Shown: positions 7,309-14,482, counted from the first letter of the stretch. The stretch is DNA of 25,092 nucleotides from an uncultured Sphingobacteriaceae bacterium (GCA_946480915.1 CAMLLO010000054.1:1-25092); one strand, 5' to 3'. Notes: generated by a model not told the origin, from the letters alone. Made by a program: numbers and translations.

Positions 7309-7917
7309 CTATTGCATAGTTATGCTATCTGTCTGCTCAATTAACTTTTGCTGCTCTTTTAATAATTCTTTATATCCCTTTTTAGGCAAATTTTCTTTCT
7401 GAAACCTCTCAATTATTGGCAGTGTAACGATCACTTTCAAAGCAGAATGGTGGTCATTGAGCGTGCCACCATTATTTGATATTTGTGTTAAAAGCGAACT
7501 AAGTGCCGCGTTTCTTTTTGTATAAGCCTTATTGCTGGAAGAAACAAGTTCCATTATTCGTTTCTTTAACAAACTATCTTCAATAGAATTAGATAGACTG
7601 CTTGCAGAATTATAATAATTTTTTGATTTGGCGTCGTATACGTTAAATTCTTCAGTAACTTCTTTTGTCTTCGACCGCATAGCGTGTAAATCATCTTCCA
7701 GTTTTTTCAATTTAGGAGACTTATCTACTAGCTCATTATAAAGTTCTTCTAGTAAGTTATCGCGGTACCCAAAGCTTGAAATCTTTGTTTCAGTAGCTTG
7801 AAGAGCTTCGGAGGACTCATTTTCTTTTTTTACCTCTTTATCTTGAGGGTGAGTTCCACAGGAAAGAATAACTGTTAAGGTAAGGAAGGCAAGTAGATAC
7901 GTGTGGTATTTATTCAT
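7309..7917 (-). CDS. Lipoprotein with helical/coiled-coil domain
   Basis: 202 residues. An N-terminal lipoprotein signal has its lipobox at VILSC-G (Cys20). The mature protein is highly charged and helical (about 55-115 KLKKLEDDLHAMRSKTKEVT onwards), with coiled-coil character. Family not recognised. It is probably anchored in a membrane facing the periplasm. It follows the gene at 8067-8426 on the same strand, but a strong inverted repeat lies between them. Confidence 0.6.
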   Translation of the reverse strand: MNKYHTYLLAFLTLTVILSCGTHPQDKEVKKENESSEALQATETKISSFGYRDNLLEELYNELVDKSPKLKKLEDDLHAMRSKTKEVTEEFNVYDAKSKNYYNSASSLSNSIEDSLLKKRIMELVSSSNKAYTKRNAALSSLLTQISNNGGTLNDHHSALKVIVTLPIIERFQKENLPKKGYKELLKEQQKLIEQTDSITMQ

Positions 7918-7991
7918 TGGGATGGTTTAGGAGTGTATTTTTTATTTATTAGAAATTTTAGGCTTTATGCGGGATTACAAATCTGTCGCCC

Positions 7992-8048
7992 TGGTTCGTG
8001 TCCTCACGAAACAGAAGAACTTTAATTAGTTCGTGAGGACACGAACCA
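7992..8048. repeat. Perfect 19-bp inverted repeat with nested palindromes
   Basis: TGGTTCGTGTCCTCACGAA (7992-8010) pairs perfectly with 8030-8048 across a 19-base gap. Each arm is itself a hairpin (TTCGTG-TCCT-CACGAA). It could end transcription from 8067-8426, but there is no following T tract, and the double palindrome looks more like a paired REP element. A degenerate relative of other REPs (GGGATTACAAATC) lies just left at 7971-7983. Confidence 0.8.
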
Positions 8049-8066
8049 TGGCGTGGATTGAAGATA

Positions 8067-8426
8067 TTACTTAACGACAAATGTGACTGATATCGTTCCT
8101 GTACCCTCTGTATGAGCTATACTTTCACTGGTGTATAATTTGCTAAAGTCATTTGCAACATCTATACTTAACATAGGGTTTCCATGAGTTGTAGTTAGTG
8201 TCACTGTTTGGGTTGATCCTTTTTTATAAAATGCTGTTTTGAATTGTCCGCTAGTGATATTTTTTACTGGATCTATATTAGTCCCGGATAACTCATATTC
8301 TATGTCCATACCAGGTTGCCTAACTGCTTGAACATCGATATAATAGGCAAGGACGGGTATATCTTCCGCTTTTTCACAAGAAGCAAAGCACAACAATACG
8401 ATGAGGGGACAGTATAGATATTTCAT
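8067..8426 (-). CDS. Small lipoprotein, unknown
   Basis: 119 residues. The N-terminal signal ends in a lipobox LLCFASC (Cys17). The mature part is beta-rich with many Thr/Val residues (TQTVTLTTTHGNPMLSI, GTISVTFVV) and could be a small immunoglobulin-like sandwich. Family not recognised. It is predicted to be anchored in the outer or inner membrane. Confidence 0.55.
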   Translation of the reverse strand: MKYLYCPLIVLLCFASCEKAEDIPVLAYYIDVQAVRQPGMDIEYELSGTNIDPVKNITSGQFKTAFYKKGSTQTVTLTTTHGNPMLSIDVANDFSKLYTSESIAHTEGTGTISVTFVVK

Positions 8427-8543
8427 AGATTATAAGTACATAATAACAAAGATATATTAAAACTCAAGATTATATTTTCCTAACCTGGCTTAAGATTAAA
8501 GGCAGGTCAGAGCGGAAAGCCTGGCTTAATGCCTATTATAGAC

Positions 8544-8560
8544 GGAAGTTTTCAACTTCC
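8544..8560. repeat. Small hairpin
   Basis: GGAAGTT-TTC-AACTTCC is a perfect 7-bp stem with a three-base loop, in an intergenic stretch that also contains CCTGGCTTAA twice (near 8481 and 8519). Confidence 0.55.
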
Positions 8561-8593
8561 CAGAGCATTTACACTTACCCACTTAGGCCCCCC

Positions 8594-9129
8594 GTGCTGA
8601 CGCACGCGTGTCGCGTGTGCATCTTCTCAATTTTTCTAGCTTTATCGTCTAAACCTATATCACTTCTATCTTGAGCCGGAAATATAAATTTTTGAATAAA
8701 GAAGGACTGTACTTTGTAAGCTTTGCCACTGTAACTGGATCGATGTATTTGTTCGTCCGCAGTACAATAATATTATTCTTGAAAGTCTTAAATACTGCAG
8801 GGCAAATCTCGGAAATGGAATTATTTTGCTGGTGTATTATGCCGAGTCATATTCATCTTATCTATCGTGCAAAGGAGCACAATCCAGAAGTGATTTTAGG
8901 CAGATTTAAAGAGCACACTTCTAAGCAAACATCAAAGCGATTGATTCCAATCTACAGGAGTCAAGACGAGAATGGATGCTCTGGATGTTTGCCAGGGCAG
9001 GTCAAAAAAAGCAGCATCGTTAAGGCTAATCAGTTCCGACAACATAACAATACGCCTATTGAGCTGTGGAGTCCGGATTAATTGAAATTGAATATTTGTA
9101 AAGCACACGCGACACGCGTGCGCCAGCAC
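8594..9129 (+). mobile_element. RAYT element A with flanking REPs (3' deleted)
   Basis: A decayed IS200-like/RAYT gene is bracketed by inverted REPs at 8594-8620 and 9103-9129. These match each other at all but one position and have the core stem CACGCG-TGT-CGCGTG. From the left REP to about 8990 the sequence is nearly identical to element B at 11291. Relative to B it lacks about 115 bp near the 3' end of the gene, deleted between short GGA/TAAT matches around 9076-9083. Confidence 0.8.
8671..9101 (+). pseudogene. REP-associated tyrosine transposase (RAYT), copy A, broken
   Basis: The N-terminus (SRKYKFLNKEGLYFVSFATV) and the metal-binding HUH motif in MPSHIHLIYRAKEHNPEVIL identify a Y1/TnpA_REP transposase, which would nick single-stranded REP DNA. 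Three defects are visible. One A is missing near 8732 compared with copy B. The middle reads in a different frame. The C-terminal HTNPVIAGF region found in B is deleted. The start codon is TTG where an ATG would be expected. It cannot make a full protein. Confidence 0.8.
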
Positions 9130-9233
9130 CGGGAAGCAGAGATCTCCACTCCGCAGCATGCAAAGCACATTTAACATTCATTAACAAGCCTTGTTATCCG
9201 TCATGTTATTGAGGTAGCTATATTTGAGTTGTC

Positions 9234-9830
9234 ATGACAAGCTATCCTATTTTCAATTATCGCAAATGGCTTATCGATATTTGCAACAGCTGCCAGTATT
9301 CAAAAGATGAGCTAGCAAAATTCGGCATGAATATCGCCCGTTTCGGTGAGCTCAAAGATGTTTTTGACCTGCTTGAGGATGGAGATGAATTTGAATTGCC
9401 TTTCTCCCTGATTGAAGACTCTGAATGCCTGCAGATCAGGGACATCATAAAAGTGATTCATTCGCTTGAGTTGTTTAGTCGTCGCCTCAGCAATATCAAT
9501 GCCCTAAGCGAAGACGAACTCAGCGAAGCTTATGAAGCTGCAAACAGTTCGATCTACTGGCCCTATTCTGAGGAAGAGCCGGCAGCTACTGAGGAGGATT
9601 CCCGCATTCAGGCATGCACGTTTTTATTTTCAATCCAGCTCTCCCTTTTTTACCATGCCTATATGCTCAGCAATTCTACCTCAGAAGTGCCTGACATGGA
9701 CTTTGACCCATTTCAGGAGCAGCCCGAACTCCTGGCACTGCTGGACCTGGCGGACCAGAATGTGGCACTAACTGTCGAGTTAATGAGAGAGGTCCGGGAG
9801 GTGTTTCTCGATTTTGAGGTCGATGATTGA
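9234..9830 (+). CDS. Acidic cytoplasmic protein, unknown
   Basis: 198 residues, very acidic, with runs such as EDELSEAYEAAN and EEEPAATEED and a C-terminus LDFEVDD. No signal peptide or membrane segment. Mostly helical. Family not recognised. The ATG lies about 105 bp after the right REP of RAYT element A. Codon use looks like normal coding sequence, not remnant. Confidence 0.6.
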   Translation: MTSYPIFNYRKWLIDICNSCQYSKDELAKFGMNIARFGELKDVFDLLEDGDEFELPFSLIEDSECLQIRDIIKVIHSLELFSRRLSNINALSEDELSEAYEAANSSIYWPYSEEEPAATEEDSRIQACTFLFSIQLSLFYHAYMLSNSTSEVPDMDFDPFQEQPELLALLDLADQNVALTVELMREVREVFLDFEVDD

Positions 9831-9978
9831 ACAATTACGGGCTAGGTTAACAAATAGGTTGCGATATGGGTGTGGAGACGCTAAAGCTTAACTCTACAGA
9901 TAGTTAGAAACACCGCTACACCAAAAGCTCGGAAGCATCCACATGAACAACCTTTAAAACACGATACATCTATTTAAT

Positions 9979-10005
9979 GCACACGCGACACGCGTGCGTC
10001 AGCAT
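9979..10005. repeat. Solitary REP of the RAYT A/B family
   Basis: The same 27-bp REP that flanks both RAYT elements (core GCACACGCGACACGCGTGCG, then TCAGCA) stands alone here between two genes, as expected of REP sequences mobilised in trans. Confidence 0.8.
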
Positions 10006-10057
10006 GAGAGACTATGGGCGTCCAATGGAGGATATGAAACAACTAATAAACACCAAA

Positions 10058-10175
10058 ACCTAACAGTTTGGAGCAATGCCGGGTTCAGTGGTTGGATTTT
10101 TATAATATCTTTAGTACGACACGATGGGGTTTGTGCTTTTTTTATCCGGCACTGCACCAAGCATCAACGTTAGGT
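10058..10175 (+). other. attC-like imperfect palindrome
   Basis: ACCTAAC (10058-10064) and GTTAGGT (10169-10175) fit the RYYYAAC and GTTRRRY core boxes of integron attC sites. Inside them TTTGGAGCAATGCCGG (10067-10082) pairs with CCGGCACTGCACCAAG (10146-10161) with three mismatches. The length (118 bp) is within the attC range. The spacers (2 and 7 bp) are not typical, no integrase is in view, and no second site follows the next gene, so this is only a candidate. It ends 24 bp before the DUF6624 gene. A longer reading frame of that gene would start inside it (10068), which I consider wrong. Confidence 0.4.
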
Positions 10176-10199
10176 GTAAGTTTAAATCGACAATTGCAA

Positions 10200-10853
10200 A
10201 TGAAAAGTATAGTTTCCATTATGTTAATTTCCATTATTCTGACCAGTTGTGCCGCAAAATTTACAAAAAGCAAAAAGGGGCAGCTTCAAAGGCAATTGAA
10301 GGAATTAGTTGAAATTGATCAAGTCGCTAATTATATCCCCCAAGGGAAGTATAAGGACCTCTCAGAAGAGCAATGGCACAAATTCCAAGACAGTGTTATC
10401 ACTAATAATAAAATGAAGGCTGAAGCAATGTTTAATAAGTATGGGTTTCTGGGGTTTGACAAAGTTGGCAAAGAAGGTTCAACCCATTTTTGGTTGTTAG
10501 TGCAGCATTGCGACAAGTATTCAGAGTTTCAAAAGAAGGTACTAAAAGCAATGGACAAAGAAGTAAAAAAGGGAAACGCCAATCCTAATAATTATGCGTA
10601 CTTGTACGACAGAGTTAAAGTAAACGCAGGAGAAAAACAATCATTTGGGACTCAGGTCACTTATGAAACGGAAACAACAGGACGAGCCATTCCTAAAATC
10701 GGACTTGTAGATTCAGTAAACGTAGACAAACTAAGAAAAGAGTATTCTTTAGAACCCTTAAAAGATTATTTAAACACAATGACGACCTTACATTATGAGA
10801 TGAATAAAGAGCACTATAAAAGAATGGGAATAATAAAACCAAATCTATATTGA
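10200..10853 (+). CDS. DUF6624 family lipoprotein
   Basis: 217 residues from the ATG at 10200, chosen because it gives a proper lipoprotein signal (MKSIVSIMLISIILTSC, Cys17). An in-frame upstream ATG at 10068 would bury the signal. The mature part shows the DUF6624 pattern: a LVEIDQ region near 40, FLGFDKVGKEGSTHFWLLVQ then HCDKY around 85-110, and AYLYDRVKVNAG then KQSFGTQ around 137-155. The molecular function of DUF6624 is not established; the conserved polar residues suggest a catalytic or binding domain. It lies between two RAYT elements and just after an attC-like palindrome, consistent with acquisition. Confidence 0.7.
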   Translation: MKSIVSIMLISIILTSCAAKFTKSKKGQLQRQLKELVEIDQVANYIPQGKYKDLSEEQWHKFQDSVITNNKMKAEAMFNKYGFLGFDKVGKEGSTHFWLLVQHCDKYSEFQKKVLKAMDKEVKKGNANPNNYAYLYDRVKVNAGEKQSFGTQVTYETETTGRAIPKIGLVDSVNVDKLRKEYSLEPLKDYLNTMTTLHYEMNKEHYKRMGIIKPNLY

Positions 10854-10909
10854 CACAGTTCAGGTTACCCTTCCCTTGCGCTAGACTGTGTCGGACTTCC
10901 CACTGAACT
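10852..10909. terminator. Candidate terminator or REP after the DUF6624 gene
   Basis: GACACAGT (10852-10859) pairs with ACTGTGTC (10885-10892), and alternatively AGTTCAG (10857-10863) pairs with CTGAACT (10903-10909). The two pairings overlap, and no strong T tract follows. Confidence 0.3.
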
Positions 10910-10950
10910 ATTTTCCATTTTCGACGTTGTGATTGAAAACGGATTTGATT

Positions 10951-11220
10951 ATGTCTAAATGTAATTTTTCAATTGAATTTTCGGATACGGCAGACACGCT
11001 CGTACAAAAAGCAAAATCTGCAATCGCCCAGGCCGGTGGAACCTTCAATGGTGATCAATCGACAGGCAGCTTTGGTATTTCTACACCACTTGGCAAAGTA
11101 TCCGGAACATATACTGTAGAAGGCCAAAGGTTTAATATCAGCATTCAGGATAAGCCATTTTTGGTGGGTTGCGGAAAGATTGAAAGCACTCTGAGAGAGT
11201 ATTTGCAGAGCAATAGTTAA
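10951..11220 (+). CDS. Small cytoplasmic protein, possible PHA-granule-regulator-like fold
   Basis: 89 residues from the ATG at 10951 (an in-frame TTG lies 18 bp upstream). The layout of a helix (DTLVQKAKSAIAQAGG), beta strands (GTFNGDQSTGSFGIS, GKVSGTYTVEGQRFNISI) and a C-terminal helix (KIESTLREYLQ) resembles small alpha/beta proteins annotated as polyhydroxyalkanoate-system proteins. The match is by shape only and weak. It is probably a real gene. Confidence 0.5.
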   Translation: MSKCNFSIEFSDTADTLVQKAKSAIAQAGGTFNGDQSTGSFGISTPLGKVSGTYTVEGQRFNISIQDKPFLVGCGKIESTLREYLQSNS

Positions 11221-11290
11221 TATTGTCGCTACGCCACTATTAAAGCTCAACACCTCAACATACTCTTTCATTTTAACAATAATCTTCCCT

Positions 11291-11942
11291 ATGCTGGCGC
11301 ACGCGTGTCGCGTGTGCATCTTCTCAATTTTTCCTAGCTTTATCGTCTAAACCTATATCACTTATACCTTGAGTCGGAAATATAAATTTTTGAATAAAGA
11401 AGGGCTGTACTTTGTAAGCTTTGCCACTGTAAACTGGATCGATGTATTTGTTCGTCCGCAGTACAATAATATTATTCTTGAAAGTCTTAAATACTGCAGG
11501 GCAAATCTCGGAAATGGAATTATTTTGCTGGTGTATTATGCCGAGTCATATTCATCTTATCTATCGTGCAAAGGAGCACAATCCAGAAGTGATTTTAGGC
11601 AGATTTAAAGAGCACACTTCTAAGCAAACATCAAAGCGATTGATTCCAATCTACAGGAGTCAAGACGAGAATGGATGCTCTGGATGTTTGCCAGGGCAGG
11701 TCAAAAGAGCAGCAATGTTAAGTCTAACCAGTTTTGGCAACATAACAATAAGCCTATTGAGCTGTGGAGTTCGGAAGTAATTGAGCAGAAAGCAGAATAC
11801 ATCCATACAAATCCGGTAATTGCTGGATTTGTAACTGAAGCCTGGCATTGGCAGTATTCAAGTGCTGTTGATTATTCAGGAGATAAAGGATTAATAGAAA
11901 TTGAATATTTGTAAAGCACACGCGACACGCGTGCGCTAGCAC
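11291..11942 (+). mobile_element. RAYT element B with flanking REPs
   Basis: The REPs at 11291-11317 and 11916-11942 are inverted copies of the same sequence as in element A and enclose a full-length but frame-disrupted RAYT gene. The 50 bp between left REP and gene are almost identical to those of element A. The two elements lie in the same orientation 2.2 kb apart. Confidence 0.82.
11369..11914 (+). pseudogene. REP-associated tyrosine transposase (RAYT), copy B, frame-disrupted
   Basis: About 181 codons, start TTG at 11369. Frame 1 gives the N-terminus through VNWIDVFVRPQYNN and ESLKYCRANLG. The middle (MELFCWCIMPSHIHLIYRAK, about 11510-11625, with the HUH pair) reads in another frame. The C-terminal part (ESRREWMLWMFARAGQ, NKPIELWSSEVIEQK, YIHTNPVIAGFVTEAWHW) returns to the first frame. 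Two compensating indels therefore separate the parts. The catalytic Tyr expected in the C-terminal helix cannot be assigned with certainty. It is very probably inactive unless frameshifting occurs. Confidence 0.78.
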
Positions 11943-11978
11943 TGAGAAAGCGCGAGGTAAGGCTTCAGTATGGTTTAA

Positions 11979-12024
11979 GCTGGATTGTAAATCCAGCATC
12001 ATAGCATCGGGATTACAAATCCCG
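11979..12024. repeat. Pair of REP hairpins downstream of RAYT B
   Basis: GCTGGATT-GTA-AATCCAGC (11979-11997) and CGGGATT-ACA-AATCCCG (12008-12024) are perfect stems with three-base loops, only 10 bp apart, followed by GAGGATGGGGA. The stems share the GATT/AATC base. Confidence 0.75.
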
Positions 12025-12069
12025 AGGATGGGGAAACTTAAATTTTCATGATTCCTTTCGTCCGTTCAT

Positions 12070-12365
12070 TGGCACGGGGCCTAGTCGTTATTGAGAAGTT
12101 ATTGGTTGCCTTTCAATGGACTCAATGATTGCTGCGCAATTTCACCGCGGAAAGGACCAAACGCGTTGTGAATCCCGAGGTGCCTTTTGCACAGGGCTTA
12201 CCCGCAGCTCTCGCATCAGCGCTCAGGGCTGTGCCTGGTTCCCTCTGGTGCTCGGGCCCAAGCTTCAGGTCACCAGCCAATGCCCTTTGCCTGCGCGCTG
12301 GGCCTGCTGATGCAAGAACTTTGCCGGCACTTGTGGGATTCACGGGGCTTCGTAGACTAGGGTTG
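12070..12365. other. GC-rich structured element (candidate ncRNA or mobile repeat)
   Basis: Inverted repeats nest inside one another: CCTAGTC (12080-12086) with GACTAGG (12355-12361); GTGAATCCC (12168-12176) with GGGATTCAC (12335-12343), extended by GTGCC/GGCAC; GCATCAGC (12213-12220) with GCTGATGC (12306-12313); and CTGGTG (12245-12250) with CACCAG (12271-12276). A small hairpin ATTGC-TGC-GCAAT lies near 12128. The segment is much richer in G+C than its surroundings. Open frames cross it on both strands, but they share the same repeats and have odd, Ala/Arg/Gly-rich composition, so I do not call them genes. The strand of any RNA is unknown. Confidence 0.5.
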
Positions 12366-12420
12366 CGTGTTGTTGTTGGGTTGCTGGGTTTGATTGAGAA
12401 GCTGCTAAAGCGTCATACCT

Positions 12421-12444
12421 CCCCTCCTTATTTTCAAGGAGGGG
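12421..12444. repeat. Hairpin repeat
   Basis: CCCCTCCTT-ATTTTC-AAGGAGGGG, a perfect 9-bp stem. A similar purine/pyrimidine hairpin lies at the far end of the window (25045-25064). Confidence 0.7.
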
Positions 12445-12784
12445 ATCAAGGGGTGGTTTCAAATGCTTGGATGAGAATCCGGAATCTTTTGAGTATCAGT
12501 TATTGATGAGCGCTTGTTAACACGGCTTTGTGATGTCGAGGGCAGCGAGACATCTAATCTTCATACTCAAGAGATTTCTCCTGTCGTCGAAATGACAAGG
12601 GTGCCCATTTACATAACTAGAATGCCCTTCCTGAAGTTTGGTGGAGCTTTCCTGAAGTTTGGTAAAAAGTCTGGGCTTTTTGGTTAATGTCGATTTTAGA
12701 TTTTTTTTATTTACTATTTGTTGGTGGGGACACCAACAAAGGAATAAAGCTCGAAATCCCAAATTCCTCTCCTTTGGACAAGAT
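12445..12784. other. Gene-free stretch with small repeats
   Basis: No credible gene. It holds a 13-bp direct repeat CCTGAAGTTTGGT at 12630 and 12651, an intergenic motif GAGATTTCTCC...GTCGAAATGACAAG near 12568-12601, and the hairpin at 12717-12740. It is the downstream region of the minus-strand monooxygenase gene. Confidence 0.5.
12717..12740. repeat. Perfect 10-bp hairpin, possible terminator of the monooxygenase gene
   Basis: TTTGTTGGTG-GGGA-CACCAACAAA. The same stem, with a different loop, occurs at 405-427, so it is a repeat family. It lies 45 bp after the minus-strand stop codon at 12785. On that strand it is followed by TAGTAAATAAAAAA, not a T run, so a terminator role is uncertain. 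Confidence 0.65.
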
Positions 12785-14239
12785 TTAGTTGAGGCCATTC
12801 CTGGCTCGTCCTCTTGGTTCATCGGCTTCATGTAGCACAATGTCTGAATGTAAGAACCCTGCTGCATCTGCTGAATCTTTTACTTTGATAGCACTGCGTT
12901 CTAACATTTCTAATTCAAATTCAGTTAATACGCTTTCCCTCAATCCGGCGTCTCTCCAATTAGATTGGGCTCTGCATCCTTTTGCAATTCCACGAGCAAG
13001 AGCTAAGGCATCGAGCAAAGCTTGATTTGCACCCTGTCCTTTGAACGGGCTCATCGGATGGGCCGCATCTCCAATCAAAGTTACCGGTCCGCCCGTGGCC
13101 AGCAATTCTGGCCTGAGCAATTCACGGTCATAAACTGGGTAGCCTGACACCTGCACTTCCAAAGTAGCTGCTATAATCTGGGGAACGGGATGGTGCCATT
13201 GCATTCTGCGAATTGCTTCTTCTTTGAGTGCTTTTGCTCCCAGCGCACTCAATGCTTTAGCCTCCTCTAAAGGCGTTTGGAAGCTAAATTGCCACATCAC
13301 CGCATCTTGCGAATAAGGCATCATAAAAATTCGCTCATTCCCATTTACGGTTTGAAATACCGTGGCAGAGTCCAGCAGCGGACTCTCAACACCTTCAAGA
13401 GCCTCGAGCGAACAGATGCCCAATATCACTATACAACCAAGGTAGCGCAAGGGTGTACTATTCTCGCCAATGAGCAAGCTCCGCACCGAACTGCGAATGC
13501 CATCGGCTCCAACTATCAAATCTGCCCGGGCAATTTTAATCTCTCCATTCAATGAAAAGCTAAGTTCAACGCCATCGTCGTCAGACTTCTTAAAATCTAC
13601 CAATTGATGTCCCCATTGCACCGCATCATTTCCACCCAACTCATCCAACAGGGCTAAACGCAAAGACTGACGAGCGATATGCACATTGGTGCGCTTCGGA
13701 TACCCTGTTTCATTCTTTTGTAACCACTTTCTCACTCCCCATTCTGCAATCACTATTCCATCGGGGTTATGAACCACATGCTTTGTTGAAATCAATCTTC
13801 CTTTTAGAGAGAAAATCCCTAGTCCCTCAATCGCTTTACTTGCTTGTTGCAGCGTAAGGCCGTAGCCTTGAGAACGTGTATCGAAGCCAGCATCCCGCTC
13901 GTAAAGCGTAAAAGGAATCCCGCGGTGCAAACAAGCTACAGCCAGCGCAACTCCGCCAATACCACCGCCAATAATGGCTACATGCGGATAAATTTCTTTA
14001 GCCGGAATTGGTTTAATGCCAGATGAAATTAAACCGGATCCGCTGCAATCCAGGCATGGATATAAGTCACCCTTAGGGGGAATAGGAGACGTTCCTCCGC
14101 CATTTGTTATTTCGAATTCTTTTAATGCTATCTTGTAAAGGAGCCGCACTTTCTTACGGAGCTTTCGGCGTTTTTTGCCTCGTCCGTTGCATTCAGGACA
14201 AACAGCCCAGTAAGGGCTCGTATTTTTTGTGGTTTTCAA
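12785..14239 (-). CDS. FAD-dependent monooxygenase with N-terminal DnaJ-like cysteine module
   Basis: 484 residues. The N-terminal about 80 residues carry CPECNGRG (Cys14, Cys17) and CLDCSGSG (Cys62, Cys65), two CxxCxGxG motifs like those of the DnaJ zinc domain. A class A flavoprotein hydroxylase follows: dinucleotide-binding VAIIGGGIGGVALA (88-101) with the acidic strand end LYERD, the DG motif IVGADGIRSSVR (242-253), and the GD motif LIGDAAHPMSPFKGQGANQA (388-407). It should use FAD and NAD(P)H to hydroxylate or oxidise a small molecule; the substrate cannot be told. Four cysteines could bind one zinc. The cysteine module precedes the fold directly, in one reading frame, and I believe similar fusions exist in Bacteroidota. 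No partner genes adjoin. Confidence 0.85.
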   Translation of the reverse strand: MKTTKNTSPYWAVCPECNGRGKKRRKLRKKVRLLYKIALKEFEITNGGGTSPIPPKGDLYPCLDCSGSGLISSGIKPIPAKEIYPHVAIIGGGIGGVALAVACLHRGIPFTLYERDAGFDTRSQGYGLTLQQASKAIEGLGIFSLKGRLISTKHVVHNPDGIVIAEWGVRKWLQKNETGYPKRTNVHIARQSLRLALLDELGGNDAVQWGHQLVDFKKSDDDGVELSFSLNGEIKIARADLIVGADGIRSSVRSLLIGENSTPLRYLGCIVILGICSLEALEGVESPLLDSATVFQTVNGNERIFMMPYSQDAVMWQFSFQTPLEEAKALSALGAKALKEEAIRRMQWHHPVPQIIAATLEVQVSGYPVYDRELLRPELLATGGPVTLIGDAAHPMSPFKGQGANQALLDALALARGIAKGCRAQSNWRDAGLRESVLTEFELEMLERSAIKVKDSADAAGFLHSDIVLHEADEPRGRARNGLN

Positions 14240-14335
14240 TCTTGTTTAATAATGCTTGAACTAAATTAGAAAGCGATAAAATTGCTGTTCTCAATCATCC
14301 CCGTACCAAGGAGTATCTATGTAAAACAGAAGAAA

Positions 14336-14466
14336 GGCCTTAGATTAATTAGTGGCCCCCAAAAGCCACAAGGTGGAATAATTTAAATCTAAGACCGATG
14401 ACAAAGTTAAATGAAAAACTAAAATTAGAGGACGGGATATTTTCGTGGGCCCCTCACTGGTCGTAG
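14336..14466 (+). promoter_or_regulatory. Multi-hairpin leader followed by a truncated 22-codon ORF
   Basis: GGCCTTAGATT (14336-14346) pairs with AATCTAAGACC (14386-14396) with one G-T pair, AATTA (14347-14351) with TAATT (14379-14383), and GTGGC (14352-14356) with GCCAC (14365-14369). The CCAC can instead pair with GTGG at 14373-14376, an attenuator-like choice. Two bases after the outer stem an ATG (14398) opens a frame MTKLNEKLKLEDGIFSW that stops at 14466, inside the REP at 14458. This looks like the 5' end of a gene or mobile element cut by a REP insertion. I could not name the parent element. Confidence 0.4.
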
Positions 14467-14482
14467 CGTCTCGCTATGACCA
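14458..14482. repeat. REP hairpin at the end of a RAYT remnant
   Basis: TGGTCGTAGCG-TCT-CGCTATGACCA, an 11-bp stem with one G-T pair and a three-base loop. Confidence 0.75.

Noticed and set aside
8671..9101. Intact 136-residue protein in RAYT copy A
   Set aside because: The frame results from a missing A near 8732; residues after FATV do not match the RAYT N-terminal domain seen in copy B (NWIDVFVRPQYNN).
10068..10199. Upstream start for the DUF6624 lipoprotein
   Set aside because: It would place 44 residues before a perfect lipoprotein signal and overlaps the attC-like palindrome.
11369..11914. Programmed frameshifting producing an active RAYT
   Set aside because: No clear slippery heptamer is visible at the junctions, two shifts would be needed, and copy A carries further loss. 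Decay is simpler.
12122..12343. Minus-strand open frame of 73 codons as a gene
   Set aside because: It coincides with the nested inverted repeats, has Ala/Arg/Gly-rich artificial composition, and an equally long frame runs on the other strand.
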